Source: Bacteroidia bacterium (GTDB taxonomy: Bacteria > Bacteroidota > Bacteroidia > 2-12-FULL-35-15). From it: a stretch of 64,000 nucleotides of DNA. The stretch spans positions 524,502-588,501 of the forward strand of contig JAURXZ010000030.1 in NCBI GenBank assembly GCA_030654175.1. Reading direction: 5' to 3'. The notes below the pieces were generated by a model. The model saw nothing but the letters and a program-made list of their open reading frames with translations. It was not told where the DNA came from and did not search any database. A program made the translations under genes and the position numbers. Shown here piece after piece: positions 19,315-27,836 of the stretch. Position 1 is the first letter of the stretch. Each line of letters begins with the position of its first letter.

Positions 19315-20715
19315 TTAAATTTTAAAGTCAAGTATAAAATTAAAATTAATCATATTTACTTTATTATAAACATATTTCAGATTATTATACGTTTCACCCT
19401 GGTTGATCTTATAGGCTACTAAAAATTTTAACTCAAGACCTTTCAAGGCTTTTTGAAACGAATAGATAGCATCAAAATTTATTTGATGATAAGAAGGCAT
19501 ACCATATTTATTTAATCGGAAGTTTTTTACATCGGGCAATTGGTAATACCCATAACCAATAGAGGTTTTCAATTTATTATTGAGTATCGTTAAGGTTGTT
19601 TTTGTCATAAATGCATTTACATTTCCTAACCCTTCATTTCTTTCCCGTTGTAAAAAAGTATAAAAATTTTCTTTCCCCCACTCCCTGGGCATTAAATATC
19701 TGCCATCACCGGATATATGAGTATAGTTTAAATTAGTGTTTATTTTTTTATTCTTTACACCCAGTTGTGCACTGATTGAATTGGACTGTGCCCCTTTATT
19801 TATATATGTTTTTGATTGAACTACATTCCCTCCATTATTTACTGCATCCTGATGTATGTATATTAACCCTTCATAAAATTTCATTTTTTTTTTTTGTTGT
19901 TCAACATTTACTTCCATTAATGATGTGTTCATTACATTTTCTAAATAACCATTCCATAAATTTATTTTTACATTTTTAGAGGGATTAAAATAGATGTTAG
20001 CGATTGCCATTCCGGAACTACCTTCAATATTTTTATAATAGTTCGATTTGATCCCATCAGTGGTCACTCCAGCCGGAAAAACGCCAATTGAATTGGCCAA
20101 AGAAAACCACTTTACAGTTGAACGAGGCGAGATTCCTGTTATCCAGCCACCATTAAAACCAATTTTGTCAGCCTCTTTAATGCTAAACCAAATTCCTTCT
20201 TCAACATTAGGGCGCATTCTGCCATCCTGCGGATTTAAAAACGGAGTATTGATATTCATCTTTCCTACTGTTAAAGAACTTTTTGAAAGAGTGTATTTTA
20301 AATATAGCTCTTCTAATCGGTCTAAATCATTTTTATTGGAGCGATCCTCTATGTCAAACAATCCAATTTCATAACGATTAGCAGAGTTCGTTAAATTATC
20401 AAGTTCATGTATTTTAGAAGAAGCTAAATTATACATAAAAAATCCACTCACTCCTGCCTGAAATCCATAAAGAGGTTTGGTTAATACTCCAATACCAGCC
20501 CCTGAGCCAATTACATAATCATCTTTTAAATCGCCCTCATTAATAGTTGACATTACAAAGGTTCGTGTATGAGCTTCCCAATGAGCTTGCACCAAACAAT
20601 CTTTTAAGCATACCGAATCTTTTGGTTTAAGTGCTATATGATGATTGTCCTGGTCTTGAGCAAAGGAACTTAGAGACAATAAAAAACTTAAAAATAATAG
20701 GATGTTCTTAAGCAT
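19315..20715 (-). CDS. OprD-family-like outer-membrane porin
   Basis: The 466-residue product has a cleavable signal peptide (ends SSFAQ) and then alternating amphipathic strands typical of a beta barrel, ending in phenylalanine-rich NFNFILDFKI. The pattern EEGIWFSIKEADKIGFNGGWITGISPRST and GKMNINTPFLNPQDGRMRP recalls OprD/OprO-type porins in which a GKQ..TPFLNPQDSRM motif is common. Embedded 2 bp from both the dihaem cytochrome and regulator genes, it probably passes small anions such as thiosulfate or tetrathionate across the outer membrane. The substrate is inferred from context only. Confidence 0.8.
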   Translation of the reverse strand: MLKNILLFLSFLLSLSSFAQDQDNHHIALKPKDSVCLKDCLVQAHWEAHTRTFVMSTINEGDLKDDYVIGSGAGIGVLTKPLYGFQAGVSGFFMYNLASSKIHELDNLTNSANRYEIGLFDIEDRSNKNDLDRLEELYLKYTLSKSSLTVGKMNINTPFLNPQDGRMRPNVEEGIWFSIKEADKIGFNGGWITGISPRSTVKWFSLANSIGVFPAGVTTDGIKSNYYKNIEGSSGMAIANIYFNPSKNVKINLWNGYLENVMNTSLMEVNVEQQKKKMKFYEGLIYIHQDAVNNGGNVVQSKTYINKGAQSNSISAQLGVKNKKINTNLNYTHISGDGRYLMPREWGKENFYTFLQRERNEGLGNVNAFMTKTTLTILNNKLKTSIGYGYYQLPDVKNFRLNKYGMPSYHQINFDAIYSFQKALKGLELKFLVAYKINQGETYNNLKYVYNKVNMINFNFILDFKI

Positions 20716-20717
20716 GA

Positions 20718-21785
20718 TTATTTCTTCTTTTTTAATAAGGTACTTTTATCTTTAATTGGTTGAAACGGGCCATATTTATGCTCTTCTTCACTAAAACCAT
20801 CCGTGTAAGGTCCGAAAGGATGATCGAAAGGTTTCTCTTCTATTTTAGGCCAGTCCTTTTTAATATTTTTATGCGGACGGGATTGTGAATTTACGTAGGC
20901 TGCGATGTCCCAGGCCTCTTCATCAGTTAACATCGGACTGTTATGGCTTGCCCCTAATGGCATATTGTATTTTATGTATTTAGCAAAATTTGACATCCTG
21001 AACAAGCCCGCGCCATCATTATAACTGTGCTCGCCCCATAAAGGAGGGTAAGTGTAGGTTGTTTTATCGGCATTCATAAGTCCTAAGCCATCTGCCTGAT
21101 GGCAACTGGTACATTTTTGGGAATAAAAAAGCTTTCCTTTTTCAGGGCTAGCTGCTCTTTCTAAAAAAGCCAGACTTTTTAAACCTGAACCGCTTGGTGA
21201 AGAACCTTTGGGCACATCTTGGCCAAGCCATTTGATGTATTCAACTATCGCCTGCATTTCTTTTGAAGTTGTATCAATTGCTTTGCCATTTAAACTCCTC
21301 TCAAAACAATCATTAACACGTTTATAAATATTCTCCATTGCCCCTGAACGCGCTCTGAACTTTGGATAAGTAGAAGCTACAGCAAAGTAATTATTTCCAA
21401 AAGCTTTTGTACCGGCATCTAAATGGCAGTTCTGACAATTCATTCCGTTGGTGTATGCTTTACCTACCTTTCCCTGTGGCCCAAAATAGTGTGCAGTATT
21501 AACAATTATATCTTTTCCATACACTATTAAATCCTTATTGGAGGCCCCTTCTAACGTTGAAACATCCGGAGCTTGCCGGTAGATGACTGTATCCTTTGCC
21601 TCTGTACTTGCCAAATCAAGAACCGATTCCGAAGAAGTTATTTCTTCTTCTAAAGGCGGTACATAGTCGGGCATATATTTATACAACAGTATTCCCATTG
21701 CAATTAACAAGATCACTAAAAACACAATTAAACCTAATAATCTGTTTAATACATGCAGTAACTTGTTATCGTTTTCATTTGCCAT
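20718..21785 (-). CDS. tsdA: Membrane-anchored dihaem cytochrome c, thiosulfate dehydrogenase (TsdA) type
   Basis: The 355-residue protein has an N-terminal membrane helix (about 12-37) and two class I cytochrome c domains. Haem 1 attaches at CQNCH (C117, C120, H121), haem 2 at CTSCH (C225, C228, H229). The segment YPKFRARSGAMENIYKRVNDCFERS contains Cys160, which matches the unusual axial Cys ligand of TsdA, and M264 or M275 can ligate haem 2. TsdA enzymes oxidise thiosulfate to tetrathionate, or run in reverse as tetrathionate reductases, in the periplasm. Here the enzyme is anchored rather than soluble. The gene lies between YeeE/YedE and porin genes with gaps of 11 and 2 bp. Confidence 0.9.
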   Translation of the reverse strand: MANENDNKLLHVLNRLLGLIVFLVILLIAMGILLYKYMPDYVPPLEEEITSSESVLDLASTEAKDTVIYRQAPDVSTLEGASNKDLIVYGKDIIVNTAHYFGPQGKVGKAYTNGMNCQNCHLDAGTKAFGNNYFAVASTYPKFRARSGAMENIYKRVNDCFERSLNGKAIDTTSKEMQAIVEYIKWLGQDVPKGSSPSGSGLKSLAFLERAASPEKGKLFYSQKCTSCHQADGLGLMNADKTTYTYPPLWGEHSYNDGAGLFRMSNFAKYIKYNMPLGASHNSPMLTDEEAWDIAAYVNSQSRPHKNIKKDWPKIEEKPFDHPFGPYTDGFSEEEHKYGPFQPIKDKSTLLKKKK

Positions 21786-21796
21786 GATGCATTAAT

Positions 21797-22210
21797 TTAA
21801 TGAGGAAGTTTATCTTTAAAATATCCATAAACATATGTGCCTAACAGTGCAAAAAGAAATACAATTATCATTGTAAAGAAACCATAACCAATGTTGACTA
21901 CCATTGGTCCCGGACAGGCACCACTCAAGGCCCAGCCTAATCCAAATATTATTCCTCCTAAAAGATAACGAACTATTGATTTTTCCTTAGGATGAAATTT
22001 TATAGGATTGCCGTGAAAATCACGTATGTTATATTTTTTAATAAGAGCAACACCAATAACTCCGAGAGTCACAGCTGTGCCAATTATTCCATACATGTGA
22101 AAAGCTTGGAAACGAAACATTTCCTGGATCCTATACCATGACAAGGCCTCTGATTTTGCCATTACGATGCCGAATAAAGTGCCGAGCACTAAGAATTTTA
22201 TAAATTTCAT
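21797..22210 (-). CDS. YeeE/YedE family half-transporter, C-terminal half type
   Basis: Started at the ATG at 22210 the product is 137 residues with four membrane helices. A longer reading up to 22336 would overlap the preceding gene by over 120 bp and is rejected. The motif LSGACPGPMVVNIGYG contains the conserved cysteine of YeeE/YedE (TsuA-like) thiosulfate channels. In many bacteria the channel is one chain; here and in many other genomes it is two adjacent half-genes. It starts 2 bp after its partner's stop and most likely pairs with it in the inner membrane. Confidence 0.88.
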   Translation of the reverse strand: MKFIKFLVLGTLFGIVMAKSEALSWYRIQEMFRFQAFHMYGIIGTAVTLGVIGVALIKKYNIRDFHGNPIKFHPKEKSIVRYLLGGIIFGLGWALSGACPGPMVVNIGYGFFTMIIVFLFALLGTYVYGYFKDKLPH

Positions 22211-22212
22211 AA

Positions 22213-22770
22213 TTAAAAAAGTAAAGGGATTATTAAAAAAGTCATTATTAAACCACCGATAAAAAAACCAACCACTGCAATTAATGATGGAAATTGCAGA
22301 TCGGATAAACCGCTGATAGCATGCCCGGAAGTGCAACCTCCCGCATATCTTGAACCAAAGCCTACAAGCAAACCACCAAAAGCTAAAATTAAAAAACCTT
22401 TGATAGTAAAAGCGGCCTCTAAACTAAATAGTTCGGCAGGTTGAACTGATTGAGGAGCTGAAAACCCCAACTTAGCAAGGTCAGCAACAGTATTGCTTGA
22501 AATATTTATAGCTTCATCAGAAGAGAGAAACTGATGGGCAATAAAACCACCAAGAATGGCACCTATAAGAAAAACTAAATTCCATATCTGGCTCTTCCAG
22601 TTAAAATCAAAAAATTTGACAGATTTCCCACATCCTGCCGCAGAACAAATAGTTCTAAGGTTGGATGAAAAGCCGAATGACTGGCCAAAAAACAGAAGCA
22701 GAAACATAATACCTGTAATTATTGCCCCGGAGAACCACCACGACCAGGTTTCTTTTAATATATCTAACAT
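22213..22770 (-). CDS. YeeE/YedE family half-transporter, N-terminal half type
   Basis: The 185-residue product has four to five membrane helices, a conserved [13 protein letters not shown] segment and the [12 protein letters not shown] motif that supplies a substrate-relaying cysteine in YeeE/YedE proteins. The family includes thiosulfate uptake channels. In this operon it sits between a universal stress protein (10 bp) and the second half (2 bp), supporting import of thiosulfate or other sulfane-sulfur compounds. Whether the two halves form one channel is inference. Confidence 0.9.
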   Translation of the reverse strand: MLDILKETWSWWFSGAIITGIMFLLLFFGQSFGFSSNLRTICSAAGCGKSVKFFDFNWKSQIWNLVFLIGAILGGFIAHQFLSSDEAINISSNTVADLAKLGFSAPQSVQPAELFSLEAAFTIKGFLILAFGGLLVGFGSRYAGGCTSGHAISGLSDLQFPSLIAVVGFFIGGLIMTFLIIPLLF

Positions 22771-22780
22771 AGAATAAGTT

Positions 22781-23620
22781 TTATTGATTTTTTAAGTGAA
22801 AAGAAATAATAGGTTTGAACAAATGATTAATTAATTTTTCAGTAGCACTGACATGAAACAAACCACCTTTCCCGTGTGTGCCAATACATACAATATCTAT
22901 AGCATGCATTTGATTAAAATGAATAACTCCATTTTCAACATCCAAATCGTTTAGTATGTGATTTTCGTAATCCGTAATACCATTCTCTAATGCATATTTA
23001 TCCATTCGTGTTGATAAATTTCCTTTTTCAACAGCTGTTTGACCGGAAACAATTTGCAATTGATGAACCTTAGCGCCAAATGCTTTAATTAACTTTTTTA
23101 ACAAGGTTAAATTATCATCAGTTGGATTTTTGTAATCATGAACCAGGAGAATATTTTTAATAACAAGATCCGAGCGATCACACATTAAAGACAATAGAGG
23201 AATTTTAGACTTCCTTGCAATAATTTGTGTTTCGGAGCCTGATAACTTCTCCTTTAATCCCCATGCTCCTTTGGTACCCATCACAATTAAATCGAATTTA
23301 TTTGTTTCCGAATAATTTATAATGTTGTCGGTAATCTTACCCAATACTAAATGTGTTTGAATATGCTGGCCATAAAGAACCTTTAAATTATTCAACTTTC
23401 TGTCGGCAATTTCTTTTTGAGAAATAACATAATTGATATCAATTTCACCACAGGTTCGAATTGTACCATTGGCATCAATTGTAACTGTATCCGGCACATC
23501 CAGCACATGCATAAAATGAATTTCTATTGGTGCTTTTTCCTCTAGCTTTTTAACCATTAAATAAGCATACTCTGCCTGAACCGAAAAATCAGTTGGTATC
23601 AGTACTTTTAAATTTTCCAT
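22781..23620 (-). CDS. Universal stress protein, tandem UspA domains
   Basis: The 279-residue protein contains two UspA domains. The first opens with VLIPTDFSVQAEYA and has the nucleotide-binding-type DLIVMGTKGAWG; the second ends with DIVCIGTHGKGG. UspA proteins bind ATP or act as stress modulators in the cytoplasm. Its position 5 bp after the rhodanese gene and 10 bp before YeeE/YedE ties it to the sulfur operon, perhaps as a regulator or chaperone of transport. Precise role unknown. Confidence 0.92.
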   Translation of the reverse strand: MENLKVLIPTDFSVQAEYAYLMVKKLEEKAPIEIHFMHVLDVPDTVTIDANGTIRTCGEIDINYVISQKEIADRKLNNLKVLYGQHIQTHLVLGKITDNIINYSETNKFDLIVMGTKGAWGLKEKLSGSETQIIARKSKIPLLSLMCDRSDLVIKNILLVHDYKNPTDDNLTLLKKLIKAFGAKVHQLQIVSGQTAVEKGNLSTRMDKYALENGITDYENHILNDLDVENGVIHFNQMHAIDIVCIGTHGKGGLFHVSATEKLINHLFKPIISFHLKNQ

Positions 23621-23625
23621 ATGAT

Positions 23626-23934
23626 TTAACTATTTTGATTTACATTTTGCCAGCTTCCGCCATTGGTTACATTCTTGAATCCTTTCGATTCTAAAACCCT
23701 TTGAACCTGGCCACTGCGATTTCCGCTACGACAACAGACAATGATCTGTTTGTGATTTTTTAATGTTTCAATATTTGCAAGAATCTGTTCAAGTGGAATA
23801 TTTATAGACCCTTTCACATGCCCTGAATCAAACTCCCCCGGGCTTCTCACATCAACAATGGTTGCGCCTGCTCTAATTAGTTCGGACAAATCCACTATTG
23901 TGAATCCGAAAAGTTTTTTTAATGCTGCTATCAT
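23626..23934 (-). CDS. Single-domain rhodanese (sulfurtransferase), first gene of the TsdA operon
   Basis: The 102-residue cytoplasmic rhodanese has the CH2A-like box VDVRSPGEFDSGHVKGSINIP and the active-site loop CRSGNRS with Cys68, preceded by Cys67. The basic loop is typical of small rhodaneses that transfer sulfane sulfur between thiols. It is the promoter-proximal gene of the seven-gene operon, with the shared operator-like motif 45-66 bp upstream of its ATG. Confidence 0.94.
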   Translation of the reverse strand: MIAALKKLFGFTIVDLSELIRAGATIVDVRSPGEFDSGHVKGSINIPLEQILANIETLKNHKQIIVCCRSGNRSGQVQRVLESKGFKNVTNGGSWQNVNQNS

Positions 23935-23955
23935 TATTCTTTATTATTATTTATA

Positions 23956-24000
23956 CAAAAGTATGACCAAAATCATGGTTTAACGGTTACAAATGTTACA
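23956..24000 (-). promoter_or_regulatory. Putative regulated promoter of the TsdA operon (site 1 of shared motif)
   Basis: Read on the minus strand: TGTAACATTTGTAACCGTT plus AAA (23979-24000), 15 nt, then TACTTTTG (23956-23963), a perfect -7 box. The same motif and the same 15-nt spacing occur at 29292-29336 and 30203-30247, each upstream of a sulfur gene. The motif covers the -33 region, which lacks a normal TTTG at the right spacing, suggesting activator-dependent initiation. Confidence 0.65.
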
Positions 24001-24066
24001 TAACAAAAAAAGAATTGAATACGCTCCGGTAAAAAGTATGGTAATAATATTAGTGGCGATTAGAAA

Positions 24067-24531
24067 TTAAAAACCTGATTTGATGTACGTCCAGCCTTCT
24101 TCCTGCTTAATTACAATTTCAATTATTCCTGCAGGAACAAATCCTGCTTCCGAAATAATAGTTGACTTATCTAGTTTTCTTTCTTTTAGCGAAAACTCAC
24201 ATGCAATAAACTCCACTCCTTTTTCTTTAGCAGCCTTTATCTTTTCATGCGCAACCGTTTTATTATTTAATAATAAGTCCAATCCCGGCCCATGACAAAC
24301 CACTTCAATTTTAGTATCAGGCGCCACCGTTTTAATATTAACAAGCTGTTTCATTAGCGCTTTATGTGCTAAGGTATCTGAAGTTGTAAGCTGAAAAACG
24401 ATCTTGTGAATGGTATTTGTTACCTCAACCGGGGCATCTTGAGTGTGTTCGGAATTAGATGCTTTTTGAGCATAAAGATTGTTGACACTCAAAGCGAGCG
24501 TCATTAAAATTAATTTTAGTGCTGTTTTCAT
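24067..24531 (-). CDS. Exported DsrE-family protein
   Basis: From the ATG at 24531 the product is 154 residues with a signal peptide (MKTALKLILMTLALSVNNLYAQ). A longer reading up to 24603 would overlap the SoxB-like gene and puts a charged stretch in front of the signal. The body KIVFQLTTSD, IEVVCHGPGLDLLL and GVEFIACEFSLKE matches the DsrE/F fold, with two candidate cysteines. Cytoplasmic DsrE relatives carry sulfur; an exported form would act on periplasmic sulfane sulfur. It lies 49 bp downstream of the SoxB-like gene and is probably co-transcribed with it. Confidence 0.87.
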   Translation of the reverse strand: MKTALKLILMTLALSVNNLYAQKASNSEHTQDAPVEVTNTIHKIVFQLTTSDTLAHKALMKQLVNIKTVAPDTKIEVVCHGPGLDLLLNNKTVAHEKIKAAKEKGVEFIACEFSLKERKLDKSTIISEAGFVPAGIIEIVIKQEEGWTYIKSGF

Positions 24532-24580
24532 TTTGATTTTTGTTTGTTTTTTGTTTAAAATAATTATTGATAAATATTTA

Positions 24581-26272
24581 TTACCTAAACTGATAATCAA
24601 CACCGGTAACCTGCGAAAGCAAGGTGTCAGGAGCGTCTAATATTTTTGCATTATGAGGTGGTGTTGGTGTGATCGGTGAATTTACTTTCAAATAGTCCAA
24701 CATTACCGTATGCAAGGTGGATGTTGTGTTTTTCGCATCAGTCACACCTTTCATTCTGCACAGCATATCAGCAGGGTCGCCATCACGTTCACAAGCAAGA
24801 ATACTATATAATTTATCCGGGTCCAATTCTTTTCCTTTGATCGTAGCACTTTGAACCCTCTTACCCATTTCGGCAAATGCATTAAAACTTACTTCCATCC
24901 CTTTAAATTTAATTACCCAACCTCCAAATCGTTTGGAAGCATCTTTTGCAAATACATTATTAAGCTCCTTTTCGAGCCATTCCCTCAATTGCTTTCCGCT
25001 GGCTTTGGCAGTTCTTACAACACTGTCAACCGGTAACATATCAAAAATAAATCCATTGGTAATTGGAATATTACCCGTATGGTCAGGTGTAGTGAGTGGC
25101 GGACAAAAACGGAATCCGTTCGACAATACAATATCTATTTCAGGGAACTTCCAGTTCAGCGCATTTAATATGATCGTATCAATCGGATTTTCTACTACAA
25201 AGTATCTGTATAATGGAATAGTACTGTAACCCACTATTTGATTAATGTGCTCCTTGAATACACCTTCGTTTGCATCTAATAATTTTTGAATATTTTTATC
25301 AGGTTTCAATTCTGAAGATGCTACTTCTAACAGTTCGTATGAATCTTTAATAACTTTTCCATTTTCAACGGTCAAATCTAATTTTCCTATAAATGAACCA
25401 AACGCACCAGGTTCAACAACTTTAGAATATTTACATACTATAGGGTTCCGAACTCTTTCATGTGTATCGCCTCCTAAAATATAATTCACACCTTCGCACT
25501 CCGACATATTTGCCAATGAAATTTGTTGTGATAAACCAAGATGTGCAATGATGATTATGAAGCTGCATTGCTCTTGATTTTTTAAAACATCCACGTAATG
25601 TGATAAATTTTCTTCAGGTTTTGTATAAATAATTCCCTTGCTGTAATTAGGGCTCTGACGAATAGGTACAAGAGGATCGGTATATCCTAAAAAACCAATT
25701 TTTACCCCTGCTACATTCCAGATATTGTAAGGTTGGAAAATCAGTTCTCCCTTTTTTCCTTCACCCAGATCGTGATACATATTTGCACATATTTTAGGTG
25801 CATTTAAGGCGCCCATTAATGTTTGCATGTTTTTTTTACCGTAAATAACCTCCCAGTTTCCCGGTAAATATAGATCGTAGTTCAATGCGTTTAAAATGGG
25901 AACGAATGCCTTACCTGTTGTTTTTACACTTAATTCACTACCCTGAAACATATCACCTGTATCAATCACAAATGTGTTTGGATTTTTCTTCTTAAGATCA
26001 TTGAGCATTGTTGCCATATAAGCGTAACCGCCTGTTTTTCGGAATACGGCTTTATTGTTTTCCCAAAACAATTCGTCATGTGAATGTATTTGGCAATGCA
26101 CATCGGTGGTCTGAAGTATGCTAATGGTTGAAGTTTTATTAGCTTCGAAAACGCTTTCGGTTACTGCCTCTTCGCTGATATCTGCGATAGCTGATAGTGG
26201 CGAAACGATAGCAGAGCCAATACCCAACAACCCCAGCGATTTTATAAAATCTCTCCTTTTATTATTTTCCAT
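24581..26272 (-). CDS. Tat-exported SoxB-like thiosulfohydrolase / 5'-nucleotidase-family metallophosphoesterase
   Basis: The 563-residue protein starts with a Tat signal (RRDFIKSLG) and then a dinuclear metallophosphoesterase domain: TTDVHCQIHSH, DTGDMFQGS, GNWEVIYG (residues 138-145), IIIAHLG and GGDTHE. The C-terminal half (SNGFRF, GGWVIKFKGMEVSF, GKRVQSATIKGKEL, ILDAPDTLL) is of the 5'-nucleotidase C type. Replacement of the nucleotidase GNHE by GNWE and the C-terminal pattern resemble SoxB, the Mn enzyme that hydrolyses SoxYZ-bound thiosulfonate. No soxYZ is in the window, so either the carrier is encoded elsewhere or the enzyme has a different substrate. Confidence 0.82.
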   Translation of the reverse strand: MENNKRRDFIKSLGLLGIGSAIVSPLSAIADISEEAVTESVFEANKTSTISILQTTDVHCQIHSHDELFWENNKAVFRKTGGYAYMATMLNDLKKKNPNTFVIDTGDMFQGSELSVKTTGKAFVPILNALNYDLYLPGNWEVIYGKKNMQTLMGALNAPKICANMYHDLGEGKKGELIFQPYNIWNVAGVKIGFLGYTDPLVPIRQSPNYSKGIIYTKPEENLSHYVDVLKNQEQCSFIIIIAHLGLSQQISLANMSECEGVNYILGGDTHERVRNPIVCKYSKVVEPGAFGSFIGKLDLTVENGKVIKDSYELLEVASSELKPDKNIQKLLDANEGVFKEHINQIVGYSTIPLYRYFVVENPIDTIILNALNWKFPEIDIVLSNGFRFCPPLTTPDHTGNIPITNGFIFDMLPVDSVVRTAKASGKQLREWLEKELNNVFAKDASKRFGGWVIKFKGMEVSFNAFAEMGKRVQSATIKGKELDPDKLYSILACERDGDPADMLCRMKGVTDAKNTTSTLHTVMLDYLKVNSPITPTPPHNAKILDAPDTLLSQVTGVDYQFR

Positions 26273-26390
26273 TTGAAATAGTTTTAATTTATGAATGTAT
26301 AAGAATATTTTTTTGCAACAATATTCTTAAGTTCTAATTTTCAAGCAATGAGCTTATTGGTCAAAACAAGCCTCATATCAGTTTTTAATA

Positions 26391-27248
26391 TTATGAATCT
26401 GTTCTGATCAAATGTTTTACCCTTCCCTCGAAAAAAAAGTTGTGTACATACGCAACGCCAATGCCAAACAACACGGTGCTAATTCCAATAATTGCGTTAT
26501 AATAAACAGGCGCCATTAATGCAATACGTATGAAAATAGTTATCAGTACAAAGGCGGAATATCGGAAAATATTCGGATAATGGATCACATATCTGAAGGC
26601 GGCTAACATCAGCAACATATCTGCAAAAATAAGTATAAGATAAAAGAGAGGATAGGAAGGGTGAAATAACCCTGTAGCCAAATACCGTTTTATATCAAAA
26701 AAAACAGAGGTCAACAACCCAATTAACACTCCAATTGCAATTATTTTTTTCAGGTTAATAAATTTGGTGCGCTCTGTTTCATCGGTGATCTGCCTGTGTT
26801 TTTGTAAACTATAGAACCAGCCGGTTAGTGAAAAAACAATTAATGCTGCACCGGCATCTGAAGCCATCCTGTAAATAATGGTAAACTGCTCCTGAAATGT
26901 GGAGTTGAGTGATAAGTTGGATAACTCTTCAAATGAAGTTCGTAAAAAAATCAGGCTCATGATCTGAAATTGTTTGGCAATGGAATTGGAAATAGATTGA
27001 GGGATAACAAAAACTAATCCTATCATTTCAAAAAACAATAAAAAATTAAAACTGAATTCGATGGCATCCGTAAATTTTATATTGGAAAGAAGATAAAATG
27101 ATCTGAAAACATGAAAATAGTTTCCAATGCCAATCAAAAGTGAAATGATGAACACAGCAACCAAGATATAGCTAAGGTTACGGGAGTTTTGTTTACTTTC
27201 CCAATACCCTTCACTTTTATCAAATATTTTTGTTATCAACTGTGACAT
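26391..27248 (-). CDS. Unrecognised polytopic membrane protein
   Basis: I do not recognise this 285-residue protein. Hydrophobicity shows seven likely membrane helices (about residues 28-48, 63-83, 133-150, 168-186, 200-218, 230-246, 250-270). Conserved-looking polar positions include DAGAALIVFSLTGWFYSLQKH and DIKRY. It sits between the SoxB-like gene (118 bp downstream) and the lipoprotein rhodanese, all on the minus strand, so a role in the sulfur island (anchor, quinone-linked or transport protein) is possible but only by context. A hairpin at 27311-27347 separates it from the upstream gene, so it probably has its own promoter. Confidence 0.75.
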   Translation of the reverse strand: MSQLITKIFDKSEGYWESKQNSRNLSYILVAVFIISLLIGIGNYFHVFRSFYLLSNIKFTDAIEFSFNFLLFFEMIGLVFVIPQSISNSIAKQFQIMSLIFLRTSFEELSNLSLNSTFQEQFTIIYRMASDAGAALIVFSLTGWFYSLQKHRQITDETERTKFINLKKIIAIGVLIGLLTSVFFDIKRYLATGLFHPSYPLFYLILIFADMLLMLAAFRYVIHYPNIFRYSAFVLITIFIRIALMAPVYYNAIIGISTVLFGIGVAYVHNFFFEGRVKHLIRTDS

Positions 27249-27304
27249 TTTGTGTGCATTTCTAAAAAAATCTGTTGTTATAAAATGTTGTTTTTAAGAG
27301 TTGA

Positions 27305-27347
27305 TTACATAACAACAAAACCTCTATAAGTAAGAGGTTTTGTTGTT
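27305..27347 (-). terminator. Hairpin between lipoprotein rhodanese and membrane protein genes
   Basis: Perfect 15-bp arms AACAACAAAACCTCT (27311-27325) and AGAGGTTTTGTTGTT (27333-27347). On the minus strand the stem ends in a T-rich arm, placing it as the terminator of the persulfide-dioxygenase/rhodanese unit. Confidence 0.6.
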
Positions 27348-27419
27348 TGGAATAAAAAACATGTTAAAATTTTATTGCGAAATAAATATTTTGAACAAGC
27401 TCTTTGTAACAATATGTGG

Positions 27420-27788
27420 TTATTTATTGCAAGCTATATTTTGCCATGCACCCAAATTCTCAACTTCTTTAGTGTATCCGGCTCCTAACAGTTTGCTTTT
27501 AGCCACACCGGCTCTGGCTCCACTGCGACAAACAATTACTACTTTGTCGTATTTTTTTAATTCTTCTATTTTGCTGTCAAAAGAATCTAAAGGGTAATTA
27601 ACAGAACAGTCGGCATGGCCGTCACCTTGCCACTCCTCAGGAGTTCTTACGTCAACTATAATTTGCTTTAGATCTGTTTTTGTTTCTATTGGATTTTTCA
27701 TTGTATCTGTTTTTTTTGATTGTGAATTACATTGTGCTAAGGTCAGACCTGATATAGCAACAATAATAAATGTTATTATTTTGGACAT
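27420..27788 (-). CDS. Rhodanese-domain lipoprotein
   Basis: The 122-residue product has a lipoprotein signal (LAQC, lipidated Cys19) and a single rhodanese domain with VDVRTPEEWQGDGHADCSVNYPLD and the active loop CRSGARAG. It is therefore an envelope-anchored sulfurtransferase. It starts 48 bp after the stop of the persulfide-dioxygenase fusion, across a small hairpin, and probably shares its promoter at reduced level. A second cysteine pair, CNSQS near the lipid anchor and C120 near the end, has no obvious catalytic role. Confidence 0.92.
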   Translation of the reverse strand: MSKIITFIIVAISGLTLAQCNSQSKKTDTMKNPIETKTDLKQIIVDVRTPEEWQGDGHADCSVNYPLDSFDSKIEELKKYDKVVIVCRSGARAGVAKSKLLGAGYTKEVENLGAWQNIACNK

Positions 27789-27798
27789 TGTTTTTTAG

Positions 27799-27830
27799 TT
27801 TAATAAAAGGCGACAATGTGCCGCCTTTTA
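27799..27830 (-). terminator. Intercistronic hairpin (partial terminator)
   Basis: Arms AAAAGGCG and CGCCTTTT enclose a 9-nt loop directly after the stop of the persulfide-dioxygenase gene. The minus-strand stem is followed by TTATTAAACT and then TTTTTT-poor sequence, so read-through into the lipoprotein rhodanese is plausible. Confidence 0.6.
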
Positions 27831-27836
27831 TTTGTT

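Noticed and set aside
22211..22336. Upstream extension of the YeeE/YedE half gene (start at 22336)
   Set aside because: It lies inside the preceding gene in another frame and the residues do not resemble the family; the ATG at 22210 fits the operon spacing.
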